Shown here in pieces: positions 14,835-22,619 of a stretch of 22,811 nucleotides of DNA. Source of the stretch: Spirochaeta sp. UBA2779 (GTDB lineage: Bacteria > Spirochaetota > Spirochaetia > DSM-2461); the NCBI GenBank assembly GCA_002352375.1, contig DEIH01000130.1, positions 16,246 to 39,056 of the forward strand. Reading direction: 5' to 3'. A program made the position numbers and the translations under genes. Under the pieces are notes generated by a model. It worked only from the letters and a program-made list of their open reading frames with translations. It was not told where the DNA came from and searched no databases. The first letter of the stretch is position 1; the number at the start of each line of letters is the position of its first letter.

Positions 14835-17800
14835 CTAAAGCAGTCTCTTCACTTCTTCCAGTTTTTTACTCATCCGGCTTTCAGATATTTTCCCGGCAGG
14901 ACGGACATCCCCGGCGGCAAAAAGAGCAACTTTCAACTCTTCTATCATTATCCGTGCTTCCGCAAGGGACTTGCGTTTTTCACTCCCTGACATGGGAGAA
15001 AGATTGTCTTTAATATCATCAAGCTGTTCTTTCAGAGGATTCCATATTTTCAAAGCATTTTTTTCTTTTAATGGGTCTGCAGTTCCTTTTCTGGCCCGGG
15101 AAACAACCGCCTTCATCCATCTGGGCAGGGATTTCCAGGTTTCTGGTTCATAACGAAGGATAAATTCGCCTGTGAGTATTTCTTCAAGATCTGTCAATCT
15201 GGCTTTGATGAAATCAGGCCTGTGGCTGCGAGTCTCCAGAGTGGTGAGAATTTTACGCTGCTCAGAATAACAGGAGAGCACAGTGGAGATCTGCTCCAGA
15301 TACCCTGCAGCAGTTGAATGGATTTCTCCACCGCCGTCTTTGAGCACTTTATCCCAGACTTTTTTTTCTCTTACACAATCCGCAGCGAATATATCGGCGA
15401 TTATACGCTGCCAAAGTGCTTTTTCAAGTATTGCCGCCCCGCCGATATAGTTTGCAATTACCCTGGACTCCCCGCTGATATGCAGTGTCTTTTTGAAATC
15501 CCTGATTTCCCTGTTCCAATGGATTACTGCCAGAATGGCCAGTCCCTTCTTGTGAGCAGCCTGCGCCTCATTTCTATTATCAAGATAGCGGAGAGCCGCA
15601 GTTGTACCCTCTGACACCAATGCCGGCCAGAGAACTGCTCCTCCGGGGATGGATACTGATTCAGGAATATCCATATCCGGCCAGGTTTGCAGGCCGGGAA
15701 TTTCATGTTCTTTCCTGTACCGGCTGCTCCGTCCTTTATCGGCAGAGGAGGTTTTTACGGCTGTGAGAATAGATGGGTCTCTTCCGGCTGCCAGCTCACG
15801 GCCGGAATCATCCAGCAGACTGAATCGAACCTGAAGATGCACCGGCAGTTTATCCGGATTCCAGGCGTTTAAAGGGATATCCACTTTCCGCTCCCTGTAA
15901 AGCCATGAGGTAAGGGCCCGGATGAGATCCGCACCCTCCTGCTTCATTCCTTTAAGGGCTTCGACCGCAGTTTCAGGGATGGGAATCAGTTTCCGGCGGT
16001 ACTTTTTTTCCAACCCCCGCATCAGAGCCTCCACCTTTTCTTCCAGAAGGCCGGGAACCATCCAGTCTGTTTTATCAGGGGTAAGGTCTGAAAGCCTCCC
16101 TGAGGGAATTTTCAGGCTTACACCGTCTTTCTCTGATTCGCTGTCAAAAACGTAGGAGAGTTTCCACCTATCTCCGGCGATTTCCACAGAATCGGGAAAT
16201 GCGGCCAGATGTGTTCCCTCTGGTACGCCGGTTAAAAGATCTTCCTCACTCATAAGAAGGTTCTTTTCTCCCTGCTGCCGGATATAACCGTTGAGGCTTC
16301 CGAGGTCAATTACATCCCGGGGAAGGGCCTGTGAATAAAAAGAAGCTACTGCCTCTTCACCGGCAACCAGATCCCGTCGGCGGAGTTTCTCCTCCATACC
16401 CTCAAGGCGGCGGATGAGCCGCAAATTGGCCCGGAGAAATGGGTAGGTAGAGCTGTCGGCTATATCACCTTCAACCAGTGCACTACGGATGAATATCTCC
16501 CGGGCCTCTGATGGGCGCACCGTTCCGTAAGGAATAATGCGGTCCCCGGAGATGAGAAATCCATAAAGACGCATCTGTTCAGTGGCCAGTACCGATCCGG
16601 CTTTCCGGCTCCAATGGGGATCGATCCAATTACGTGATGCCAGATCCGATCCGAGGTTTACAAGCCAGTCTGGATCAATGACCGCTGCCGAACGGGCGTA
16701 CAATCGGCTGGTTCGGACAATTTCCGCCGCCATTATCCAGGGGGATGCACCCCTGCTGAGAGCAGAGCCCGGATGGATACGTACTTTGCGGTTCCGTGTG
16801 GCTTCGTACAAACCCTTTTCTTCAAGCCTTGCAATGTGGGATAAAAAACCGCTGAGTATTGCCCGATGAATCACAGTATATCTCTCTGAGAAATCTCCTT
16901 TTTTATCCAGAGATAATCCGGCCTCCCGGCGGTGGGGACGGTATCCGTTCTCCTCCATTACCAGAGTGAGCTGACGATGAATGTCCATCCATTCCTTCAT
17001 ACGACGGAAGGACAGGTAGTTTTCAGCACAGAATCTCTTTAGCTTTCCGCTGTATGAACCTTTTCTTTTATATGTTCGAAAAGTATCCCATATATTCAGC
17101 CAGCCGATAAAATCCGACTGCTCATCAATGAACTTTCTATGGGCGTTATCTGCGCTGCCGGCTTTCTCCGGGGGACGTTCCCGGGGGTCCGGGAGACTCA
17201 AGGCAGCCGCAATGGGAAGCACATCCCCCAGGCAGTCTTCCCGGTCGGCCTGGAGCAGCACTTTTGCCAGTCTGGGGTCCAGAGGAAGCCGGGCCATCAA
17301 GCGTCCGTCTTTACTCAAACGCCGGGTATTGCCGGCAACCTTTGGGGTGCCTGTTCCCCGGGAGATGCCTGAACCTGAAGCGCTGTCTTTTCCCGGGGAA
17401 TTACCTTTTTCACCATCTGCGGTCTGACGCCTTCCTCCCCCGGTTTCCAGAGCCCCGATTTCCCTCAAAGTCCGCAGAGCATCCCTGATTCCCGCCGAAT
17501 CCGGAGGATCCACAAAGGGGAAGGCCTCGATGTCTTTTATCCCCACATCCAGCAGGCTCAACACCACCTCAGCCAGGTTGGTCCGGCGGATTTCAGGCAG
17601 GGTGAATTTCGGCCGGGCCAGGTAATCCTCTTCCGAATACATACGGATGCAGATACCGTTGGCCACCCTTCCGCAGCGCCCGGCCCGCTGATCGGCACTG
17701 GCCCGGGAAATTGGATCCACTGGGAGGCCGTGGGTTCCGGTGCCCGGGTTGTAACGGCTGATACGGGCCAGACCGGTGTCTACCACATAGCGTATCCCCG

Positions 17801-18914
17801 GTATAGTTAGAGATGTTTCGGCCACATTGGTAGCCACTATAAGTTTGCGGCGTCCTCCTGAAGCAAAGGCCTTTTTCTGTTCGGATGAAGGGAGCCGTGC
17901 ATAAAGAGGTACAATATTCAGCCGGTCGGCATACTCCCGGTCGGCTATTTTCATAGTTTCCCTGATATCGATTTCAGTCGGTAAAAAAGCCAGAATATCC
18001 CCGGAGCGGTTTTCCTTCATCAGACTCGAAATCGCTGCCGCAGTTCTCTCGGCCAGACTGGATGCCGCATTTTCCTTCTCTGAGCCTTCAACCGGTTCCT
18101 CATAACGGATTTCCACCGGATAGGTGCGTCCGGAAACCTCGATAATCGGCGCATCCCGGAAATGCTTTGAAAACTTCTGTGTATCCAGGGTGGCCGAGGT
18201 TATAATCACCTTCAGATTCCGTCGGCGATCGATGAGTTTCCGAACCATGCCCAGAAGCACATCGATATTCAGGGACCGTTCGTGAGCCTCATCAATAATC
18301 AGGGTGTCGTAGGCGTTGAGTGCCGGATGGCCCTGTGCCTCGGCAAGGAGTATGCCGTCGGTCATCACACGAATGTAATTTGATGCCTTGCTGGAGTCGT
18401 GGAATCGAATTTTGCATCCCACAAGCTCCGGATTTTTAAGTTCCTCTGCGATTCTCTCAGCCACGGTGATGGCGGCGATGCGCCGGGGCTGAGTGCAGCC
18501 GATCAGCCCGTCCACTCCCCTGCCCGCTTCGATGCACATTTTTGGAATCTGAGTTGTTTTCCCGCTGCCGGTTTCTCCTGAGAGAACGATTACCTGGTTT
18601 TTCCGTATGGCATCGACGATTTCTTTCCGCCTGACTACGATAGGTAATTCTTCAGGATATGAAGTGTCCGGCGCTGAACTCATCCGGCGTCTGCGTTCTC
18701 CTGCTGAAGCCTTGAGACCGGAAATCAGTTTCTCCAGTGCGGCTTGGGAATCAGAACTATCTCCGGATTTTCTGCGTTTTTTTTTAATTCTCTCTAAATC
18801 CCGTTTTAAAAGACCTCTGTCGCAGCCCCGGATTTTCCCCATCAGCTTTTCGGCTTGCTTAACCATCTCAGTTTTTATTTCCAGGGAAGCTGCTGCCGGG
18901 CCTTTTTCACTCAT
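14835..18914 (-). CDS. hrpA: ATP-dependent RNA helicase HrpA
   Basis: A 1359-residue DEAH-box helicase, slightly longer than E. coli HrpA (1300), which acts on RNA and rescues stalled ribosomes. Motifs: Walker A GETGSGKTT (113-121), TQPRR, DEAH (208-211), SAT (240-242), ATNVAETSLT (361-370) and motif VI QRAGRCGR (409-416). The HA2 winged-helix region follows, with LDPRLAKVL and SLPDPRERPPEK, and the long DUF3418-type C-terminus completes the protein. Residues about 491-529 are a Gly/Ser/Lys-rich insert not expected in the family. The ATG at 18914 has no ribosome site at the usual distance. A consensus-like promoter ends six bases before it, so the transcript may begin at the ATG. An in-frame ATG at 18866 is an alternative. 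The 3' end lies 16 bases from the GH9 stop. Confidence 0.95.
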   Translation of the reverse strand: MSEKGPAAASLEIKTEMVKQAEKLMGKIRGCDRGLLKRDLERIKKKRRKSGDSSDSQAALEKLISGLKASAGERRRRMSSAPDTSYPEELPIVVRRKEIVDAIRKNQVIVLSGETGSGKTTQIPKMCIEAGRGVDGLIGCTQPRRIAAITVAERIAEELKNPELVGCKIRFHDSSKASNYIRVMTDGILLAEAQGHPALNAYDTLIIDEAHERSLNIDVLLGMVRKLIDRRRNLKVIITSATLDTQKFSKHFRDAPIIEVSGRTYPVEIRYEEPVEGSEKENAASSLAERTAAAISSLMKENRSGDILAFLPTEIDIRETMKIADREYADRLNIVPLYARLPSSEQKKAFASGGRRKLIVATNVAETSLTIPGIRYVVDTGLARISRYNPGTGTHGLPVDPISRASADQRAGRCGRVANGICIRMYSEEDYLARPKFTLPEIRRTNLAEVVLSLLDVGIKDIEAFPFVDPPDSAGIRDALRTLREIGALETGGGRRQTADGEKGNSPGKDSASGSGISRGTGTPKVAGNTRRLSKDGRLMARLPLDPRLAKVLLQADREDCLGDVLPIAAALSLPDPRERPPEKAGSADNAHRKFIDEQSDFIGWLNIWDTFRTYKRKGSYSGKLKRFCAENYLSFRRMKEWMDIHRQLTLVMEENGYRPHRREAGLSLDKKGDFSERYTVIHRAILSGFLSHIARLEEKGLYEATRNRKVRIHPGSALSRGASPWIMAAEIVRTSRLYARSAAVIDPDWLVNLGSDLASRNWIDPHWSRKAGSVLATEQMRLYGFLISGDRIIPYGTVRPSEAREIFIRSALVEGDIADSSTYPFLRANLRLIRRLEGMEEKLRRRDLVAGEEAVASFYSQALPRDVIDLGSLNGYIRQQGEKNLLMSEEDLLTGVPEGTHLAAFPDSVEIAGDRWKLSYVFDSESEKDGVSLKIPSGRLSDLTPDKTDWMVPGLLEEKVEALMRGLEKKYRRKLIPIPETAVEALKGMKQEGADLIRALTSWLYRERKVDIPLNAWNPDKLPVHLQVRFSLLDDSGRELAAGRDPSILTAVKTSSADKGRSSRYRKEHEIPGLQTWPDMDIPESVSIPGGAVLWPALVSEGTTAALRYLDNRNEAQAAHKKGLAILAVIHWNREIRDFKKTLHISGESRVIANYIGGAAILEKALWQRIIADIFAADCVREKKVWDKVLKDGGGEIHSTAAGYLEQISTVLSCYSEQRKILTTLETRSHRPDFIKARLTDLEEILTGEFILRYEPETWKSLPRWMKAVVSRARKGTADPLKEKNALKIWNPLKEQLDDIKDNLSPMSGSEKRKSLAEARIMIEELKVALFAAGDVRPAGKISESRMSKKLEEVKRLL

Positions 18915-18920
18915 CGTTCG

Positions 18921-18949
18921 TATTTACCCTCTCAGGGCTACGGGGTCAA
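18921..18949 (-). promoter_or_regulatory. hrpA promoter, predicted leaderless
   Basis: On the minus strand TTGACC (18949-18944), a 17-bp spacer and TAAATA (18926-18921) are followed by six bases and the ATG. Transcription would begin at about 18914, the A of the start codon. The GAGAGGG in the spacer could be mistaken for a ribosome site but would not be transcribed. Confidence 0.55.
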
Positions 18950-18967
18950 TAGGTAAGTCAAATACAG

Positions 18968-18996
18968 TTGCAGATAAAGACATACACATGTATAGT
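18968..18996 (+). promoter_or_regulatory. dinB promoter, predicted leaderless
   Basis: TTGCAG (18968-18973), a 17-bp spacer and TATAGT (18991-18996) are followed by six bases and the ATG at 19003. Start of transcription is predicted on the ATG. An inverted repeat, ATACA-CA-TGTAT (18982-18993), overlaps the -10 box and could be an operator. Confidence 0.5.
18982..18993. repeat. Short inverted repeat at the dinB promoter
   Basis: ATACA and TGTAT are perfect 5-bp arms around CA. The repeat covers the spacer and first bases of the dinB -10 box, where a bound repressor would block transcription. It is short enough to arise by chance. It does not match the classical CTG-N10-CAG LexA box. Confidence 0.35.
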
Positions 18997-19002
18997 AGTT
19001 GA

Positions 19003-20133
19003 ATGTCTGATGGCAGAAAAATAATCCACGTGGACATGGATGCCTTTTTCGCCGCAGTTGAACAGCGGAACAACCCCGAATTGCAAGGAAAACCTGTGGT
19101 TGTCGGCGGACGCCCCGACAGCCGGGGAGTTGTCTCCACCTGCTCCTACGAAGCCCGGGTATTCGGCATCCACTCGGCTATGCCCACCTCCGAAGCCTAC
19201 CGCCGCTGCCCCCATGCCATCTTTCTCAGCCATGGGAACTTCGAAGAGTACCGCAAAGTATCTAAGCAGATCCGGGAAATCTTTCATGAAGTAACAAACC
19301 TGGTGGAACCACTCTCTCTGGATGAAGCCTACCTTGATGTAACCGAAAACAAACTCAACGAAGTCTCAGCCACCCGCCTTGCCGAATGGATTCGCCAACG
19401 GATACTTGAAGTTACCTCTCTCACGGCTTCAGCGGGTGTGTCCTACAACAAGTCCCTGGCTAAAATTGCCTCAGACTGGAAAAAACCCGACGGTCTTACC
19501 GTAATTACCCCGGACATGGCTGAATCCTTTCTCACAAACCTCCCGGTGAGTAAATTCTGGGGTGTCGGCCCTGTAACCGCCGGAAAAATGAAAGAAGCGG
19601 GGATCCTCACCGGAGGAGATCTGCGAACCTGGCCACTGTGGAAACTTACCGCGGCCTTCGGGAAATCCGGTCCATGGTACTTCAATCTCTGCCGGGGCAT
19701 CGATAACCGCCGGGTGGAGCCTACCCGGGTTAGAAAATCCCTGGGGAAGGAACGTACCTTCGGAGAAGACGTGGATAATCTTCCGGAGCTTTCAGATTTT
19801 CTGGAAAATCTCTGTGAAACAGTCTGGAGGGAACTCAAAGAGAAGCAGCTGGACGGCAGAACCCTGACAGTTAAAGTAAAATATGCCGATTTCAAGCAGG
19901 TTACCCGGAGCCGATCTTACTACTCCCCTCTGCCGAACCTGACATCCTTCACCGATACCGCTCTTGAGCTTCTGGGGGAAAGTGAGGCCGGCAGCCGGCC
20001 TGTACGTCTTGTGGGGGTGAGCGTTTCATCCTTTATCGGTGAGGATGGCCCCGGGGAAGCCCACCAGCTGTTGCTGGATTTCGGTAACTCTTCAGTTTCC
20101 CAGCAGAGAACCAACACCCCCAAGTACGCCTGA
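19003..20133 (+). CDS. dinB: DNA polymerase IV (Y-family translesion polymerase)
   Basis: A 376-residue Y-family polymerase that copies past damaged bases. The catalytic acidic residues are visible: HVDMDAFFAAVE with Asp9 and Asp11, and PLSLDEAYLDV with Asp and Glu (about residues 104-105). GRPDSRGVVSTCSYEAR and SAGVSYNKSLAKIASDWKKP (fingers and palm) and the little-finger domain up to about residue 350 complete the protein. The C-terminus (SSVSQQRTNTPKYA) has no clear beta-clamp motif. The ATG at 19003 gives the standard N-terminus. No ribosome site precedes it, and the promoter suggests a leaderless message. The 3' end overlaps the TIGR03545-type gene by 42 bp. Damage-inducible control is plausible from the family, but no known operator is seen. 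Confidence 0.95.
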   Translation: MSDGRKIIHVDMDAFFAAVEQRNNPELQGKPVVVGGRPDSRGVVSTCSYEARVFGIHSAMPTSEAYRRCPHAIFLSHGNFEEYRKVSKQIREIFHEVTNLVEPLSLDEAYLDVTENKLNEVSATRLAEWIRQRILEVTSLTASAGVSYNKSLAKIASDWKKPDGLTVITPDMAESFLTNLPVSKFWGVGPVTAGKMKEAGILTGGDLRTWPLWKLTAAFGKSGPWYFNLCRGIDNRRVEPTRVRKSLGKERTFGEDVDNLPELSDFLENLCETVWRELKEKQLDGRTLTVKVKYADFKQVTRSRSYYSPLPNLTSFTDTALELLGESEAGSRPVRLVGVSVSSFIGEDGPGEAHQLLLDFGNSSVSQQRTNTPKYA

Positions 20134-22023
20134 AGCCCCGGGAAGAGGGATATCCACAGGGAGTCCTTCGGTCAAGTCATCCATTGCGGCATCAATTTTC
20201 GACTTCTGAGAATCCAGCTGTAATGAGAGATTCTCCAGCATAGATTTATTATCATCCCAATCTTTTATGAGTTTTTCCAAAGCCAGCAGTTCCTCTTCAG
20301 CTTCCGCGGGTATCACCTTTTTCAACTGTTCATCACCAGAGGAGAGAAGATAATCGCCAATTACTTTCTTCCACGGAATAAGACTTTTTGGCTCAATTTG
20401 AATTTTCAGATCAGTTTTTCCATCATCAGTTGAAAAATTATAGTAAAAGGGTAAAGGGGGTGTTGATGGACCGAAAAAGAGAACTGAATTCCAGTCGGAG
20501 AGAACCACCTGTCCCTGAGAAATGAAATCAGCATATCCTTCGGGGTTGATACTTCCCACATTAAACATGGATTGTACCGTTATCAGACCGCCAGGGGCAT
20601 CAGGTCCTCCACTCCAGGGTGCTGCTCTGCTGCTCAAATCACCGCTTATAAGGTTTTCAGCAGTTTCCCGGCCATCAATTGTCAGCTCTGTGGATACAAG
20701 GCTTTTAATATTGATAGAGAGACGGGATGCCGCACCTGCCAGATCCTGGTCAATTCCAATATTCGTACCATTAACGCTGATGTTATCTCCCTCGAAACTT
20801 AACAATCTGATAGAAAACCTGGGAGGAAGAACGGCAGGAAAGTAAACAACCCGGCCGCGTTTCATTCGGCCTTTTCGAACAACTCCAGAATCTGAAGAAT
20901 CATCATCCTGTGTTTTAGCCTTAAGACGTAGAACTATTTTTCGGATTTTTTGATAAGCCGAGGCAGCTTTAGGTCCGGCAATAGAGATAACAGCGGTTTC
21001 AACCCATCTGTTCAGCATCTCATCGTTAAAAGAGAAGTTGTTTTGTATCATATTTAAATCGTTATTAATGGCCGACCGGCCCTTTTCAAGTGCTTTTCGA
21101 GCATCCAGAGATTCTGTTTTAAGCTCATTTTCAAACTGCTCAACAACAGTACTTTTAGCAGAAACATCCCCACCGAGATTTTTTCCCTCCTCTATCATGG
21201 ATGTCCACCCCTGAATGTCGGTTTTTTCCGGCAGCGGTTTTGACAGATACACGGAAATTTTTTCCCCGAGAGTGGTAATATCGTCTGATTCCCGGTTTAC
21301 CCGGGCAGTCCAGTCCTTATTTTTCTGTTCAGCTGAACCACGTAAGTTTTTCAGTAAATTCAGCGTTTCATCGGGAATCAGTTCAGCTAAATCTGCAGAG
21401 GTGGTCTGGAAACCTGATAAATTAAAACCGCCGGATCTTGAACCTGCCTCAAAGTTCTCAGGATATACCGCCGCAGTTTCCCGGGAAGCATTCAGTGCAG
21501 CAGCACCGGATAGTTCATCGATAACAAACCTTCGGAAAAATACGGCAGACCAGCTGAAATCTGCATCCAACCCGGTGAAAACAAGTGAATCAACCATTGG
21601 ATCGGTTTCCGAGGCAAATGCCAGTTTATCCAGTATGACGCTGCCCTCAAGAGGCCGGATATCGAAGTTCACGACGGTAACGTCTGTGCCGCTGAGAGTT
21701 TCAAGTGCCTTCTCAAGGCTCCCGGCGGCCAGGGAGTCCAGAAAAAACAGGCTGAATACCACCGGGACAGAGATAATCAGAATGAGAATAATAAGACGTA
21801 GGGTTCGGGGACCGCTGCGTGCCTTACGTACTTTTTTCAGGATAACCTTGATTTTTTCTGCATTTTTTTCATCTGAAAGTTTGGAATAGTGATATTTACC
21901 ATCTTCCCCTCGGGGAAAAGAATCATCAAAAAGCTTTATTTGCGTGCTGTCGGTTAACATGCCTCTGATGGACCGGATTTTTTTCTCTTTCAATGCCCCT
22001 CTGAATGAACGGTGAATCCTCAT
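20092..22023 (-). CDS. TIGR03545-type envelope protein, possibly AsmA-like
   Basis: A 643-residue protein that, with its upstream partner, fits the uncharacterised TIGR03545/TIGR03546 gene pair found in some diderm bacteria; this match is from memory. Visible layout: a polar, basic cytoplasmic N-terminus of about 73 residues, one membrane helix (about 74-97, LRLIILILIISVPVVFSLFF), then a large periplasmic part. The first periplasmic stretch (VVNFDIRPLEGSVILDKLAFAS) resembles the start of AsmA-type lipid-transport proteins (inference). Residues about 225-350 are charged and helical, probably coiled coil. The rest is beta-rich, ending in a Gly-rich GGVGSLLGN. The ATG overlaps the partner's TGA (ATGA). 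The last 42 bases are shared with the end of dinB on the other strand. Function unknown. Confidence 0.8.
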   Translation of the reverse strand: MRIHRSFRGALKEKKIRSIRGMLTDSTQIKLFDDSFPRGEDGKYHYSKLSDEKNAEKIKVILKKVRKARSGPRTLRLIILILIISVPVVFSLFFLDSLAAGSLEKALETLSGTDVTVVNFDIRPLEGSVILDKLAFASETDPMVDSLVFTGLDADFSWSAVFFRRFVIDELSGAAALNASRETAAVYPENFEAGSRSGGFNLSGFQTTSADLAELIPDETLNLLKNLRGSAEQKNKDWTARVNRESDDITTLGEKISVYLSKPLPEKTDIQGWTSMIEEGKNLGGDVSAKSTVVEQFENELKTESLDARKALEKGRSAINNDLNMIQNNFSFNDEMLNRWVETAVISIAGPKAASAYQKIRKIVLRLKAKTQDDDSSDSGVVRKGRMKRGRVVYFPAVLPPRFSIRLLSFEGDNISVNGTNIGIDQDLAGAASRLSINIKSLVSTELTIDGRETAENLISGDLSSRAAPWSGGPDAPGGLITVQSMFNVGSINPEGYADFISQGQVVLSDWNSVLFFGPSTPPLPFYYNFSTDDGKTDLKIQIEPKSLIPWKKVIGDYLLSSGDEQLKKVIPAEAEEELLALEKLIKDWDDNKSMLENLSLQLDSQKSKIDAAMDDLTEGLPVDIPLPGASGVLGGVGSLLGN

Positions 22024-22550
22024 GCTGCCCCCCCGATTCTCCGTCCGGCTGAAACGGCGAGACTGAGTTTTTTCAGAAGAGGCACTTTTTCGCCCAGTTT
22101 GCCGAAGAGGGTTTTAACTTTGACAGCCAGATACCTCCGATAGAGTCTGACAAGAATCAAAGAAAACAGAAACCAGAGGGGCCAGCCGGCAATCCCCAGA
22201 AAGAAGCCACCGGCTACAAGTGAGTCATTCAATCGTAACCAGCTCGTTCCGGGGAGGCTTAAGAACCGCCCCATCGGCTCGTACAGAACGGGACGGCTAA
22301 GAATAAAAAAACCAAGGCCCTCGGAGAAGGGGTCTGCAAAGGGCATAAGAAGTTTCCCTACAGCCATCATCCCCAGAAAAGCAGCCTGATTTAACCGAAC
22401 CAGCATCATGGGGATAAAAAAAATGAACCAGAGAAGAGTAACACCGGGAATAAAGGCCAATGTGATTCCCACAGCCATTGAAAAAGCAATCATCCGAGGC
22501 TTCCCATAGGATGAAAAAGCAGCAATTATTCTCGCAATTAACAACAGCAT
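22020..22550 (-). CDS. TIGR03546-type membrane protein (DUF2062-like)
   Basis: A 176-residue membrane protein with three or four hydrophobic segments. The segment MAVGITLAFIPGVTLLWFIF is reminiscent of DUF2062 proteins. A conserved-looking loop (NQAAFLGMMAVGKLLMPFADPF) follows, and the tail is basic and cytoplasmic (KTLFGKLGEKVPLLKKLSL). It is the first gene of a two-gene unit with the AsmA-like protein; the pairing is typical of the TIGR03546/TIGR03545 families, and a joint envelope function is likely but undefined. The ATG at 22550 has AAAGGGG six bases upstream. It diverges from maf across 69 bases, in which I see no clear promoter for either gene. Confidence 0.78.
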   Translation of the reverse strand: MLLLIARIIAAFSSYGKPRMIAFSMAVGITLAFIPGVTLLWFIFFIPMMLVRLNQAAFLGMMAVGKLLMPFADPFSEGLGFFILSRPVLYEPMGRFLSLPGTSWLRLNDSLVAGGFFLGIAGWPLWFLFSLILVRLYRRYLAVKVKTLFGKLGEKVPLLKKLSLAVSAGRRIGGAA

Positions 22551-22619
22551 TCCGAACCCCTTTGCCGCATCAGGCTGCGGCCGCTAAGATGATCATAATC
22601 TATTTCGGCGGAGATTTTC

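Noticed and set aside
18927..18933. GAGAGGG as a ribosome site for hrpA
   Set aside because: It is 12 bases from the ATG, twice the usual distance here, and lies inside the promoter spacer, so it should not be transcribed.
21215..21889. 224-codon open frame on the plus strand opposite the TIGR03545-type gene
   Set aside because: It is Ser/Arg-rich without motifs and entirely antisense to a well-supported gene.
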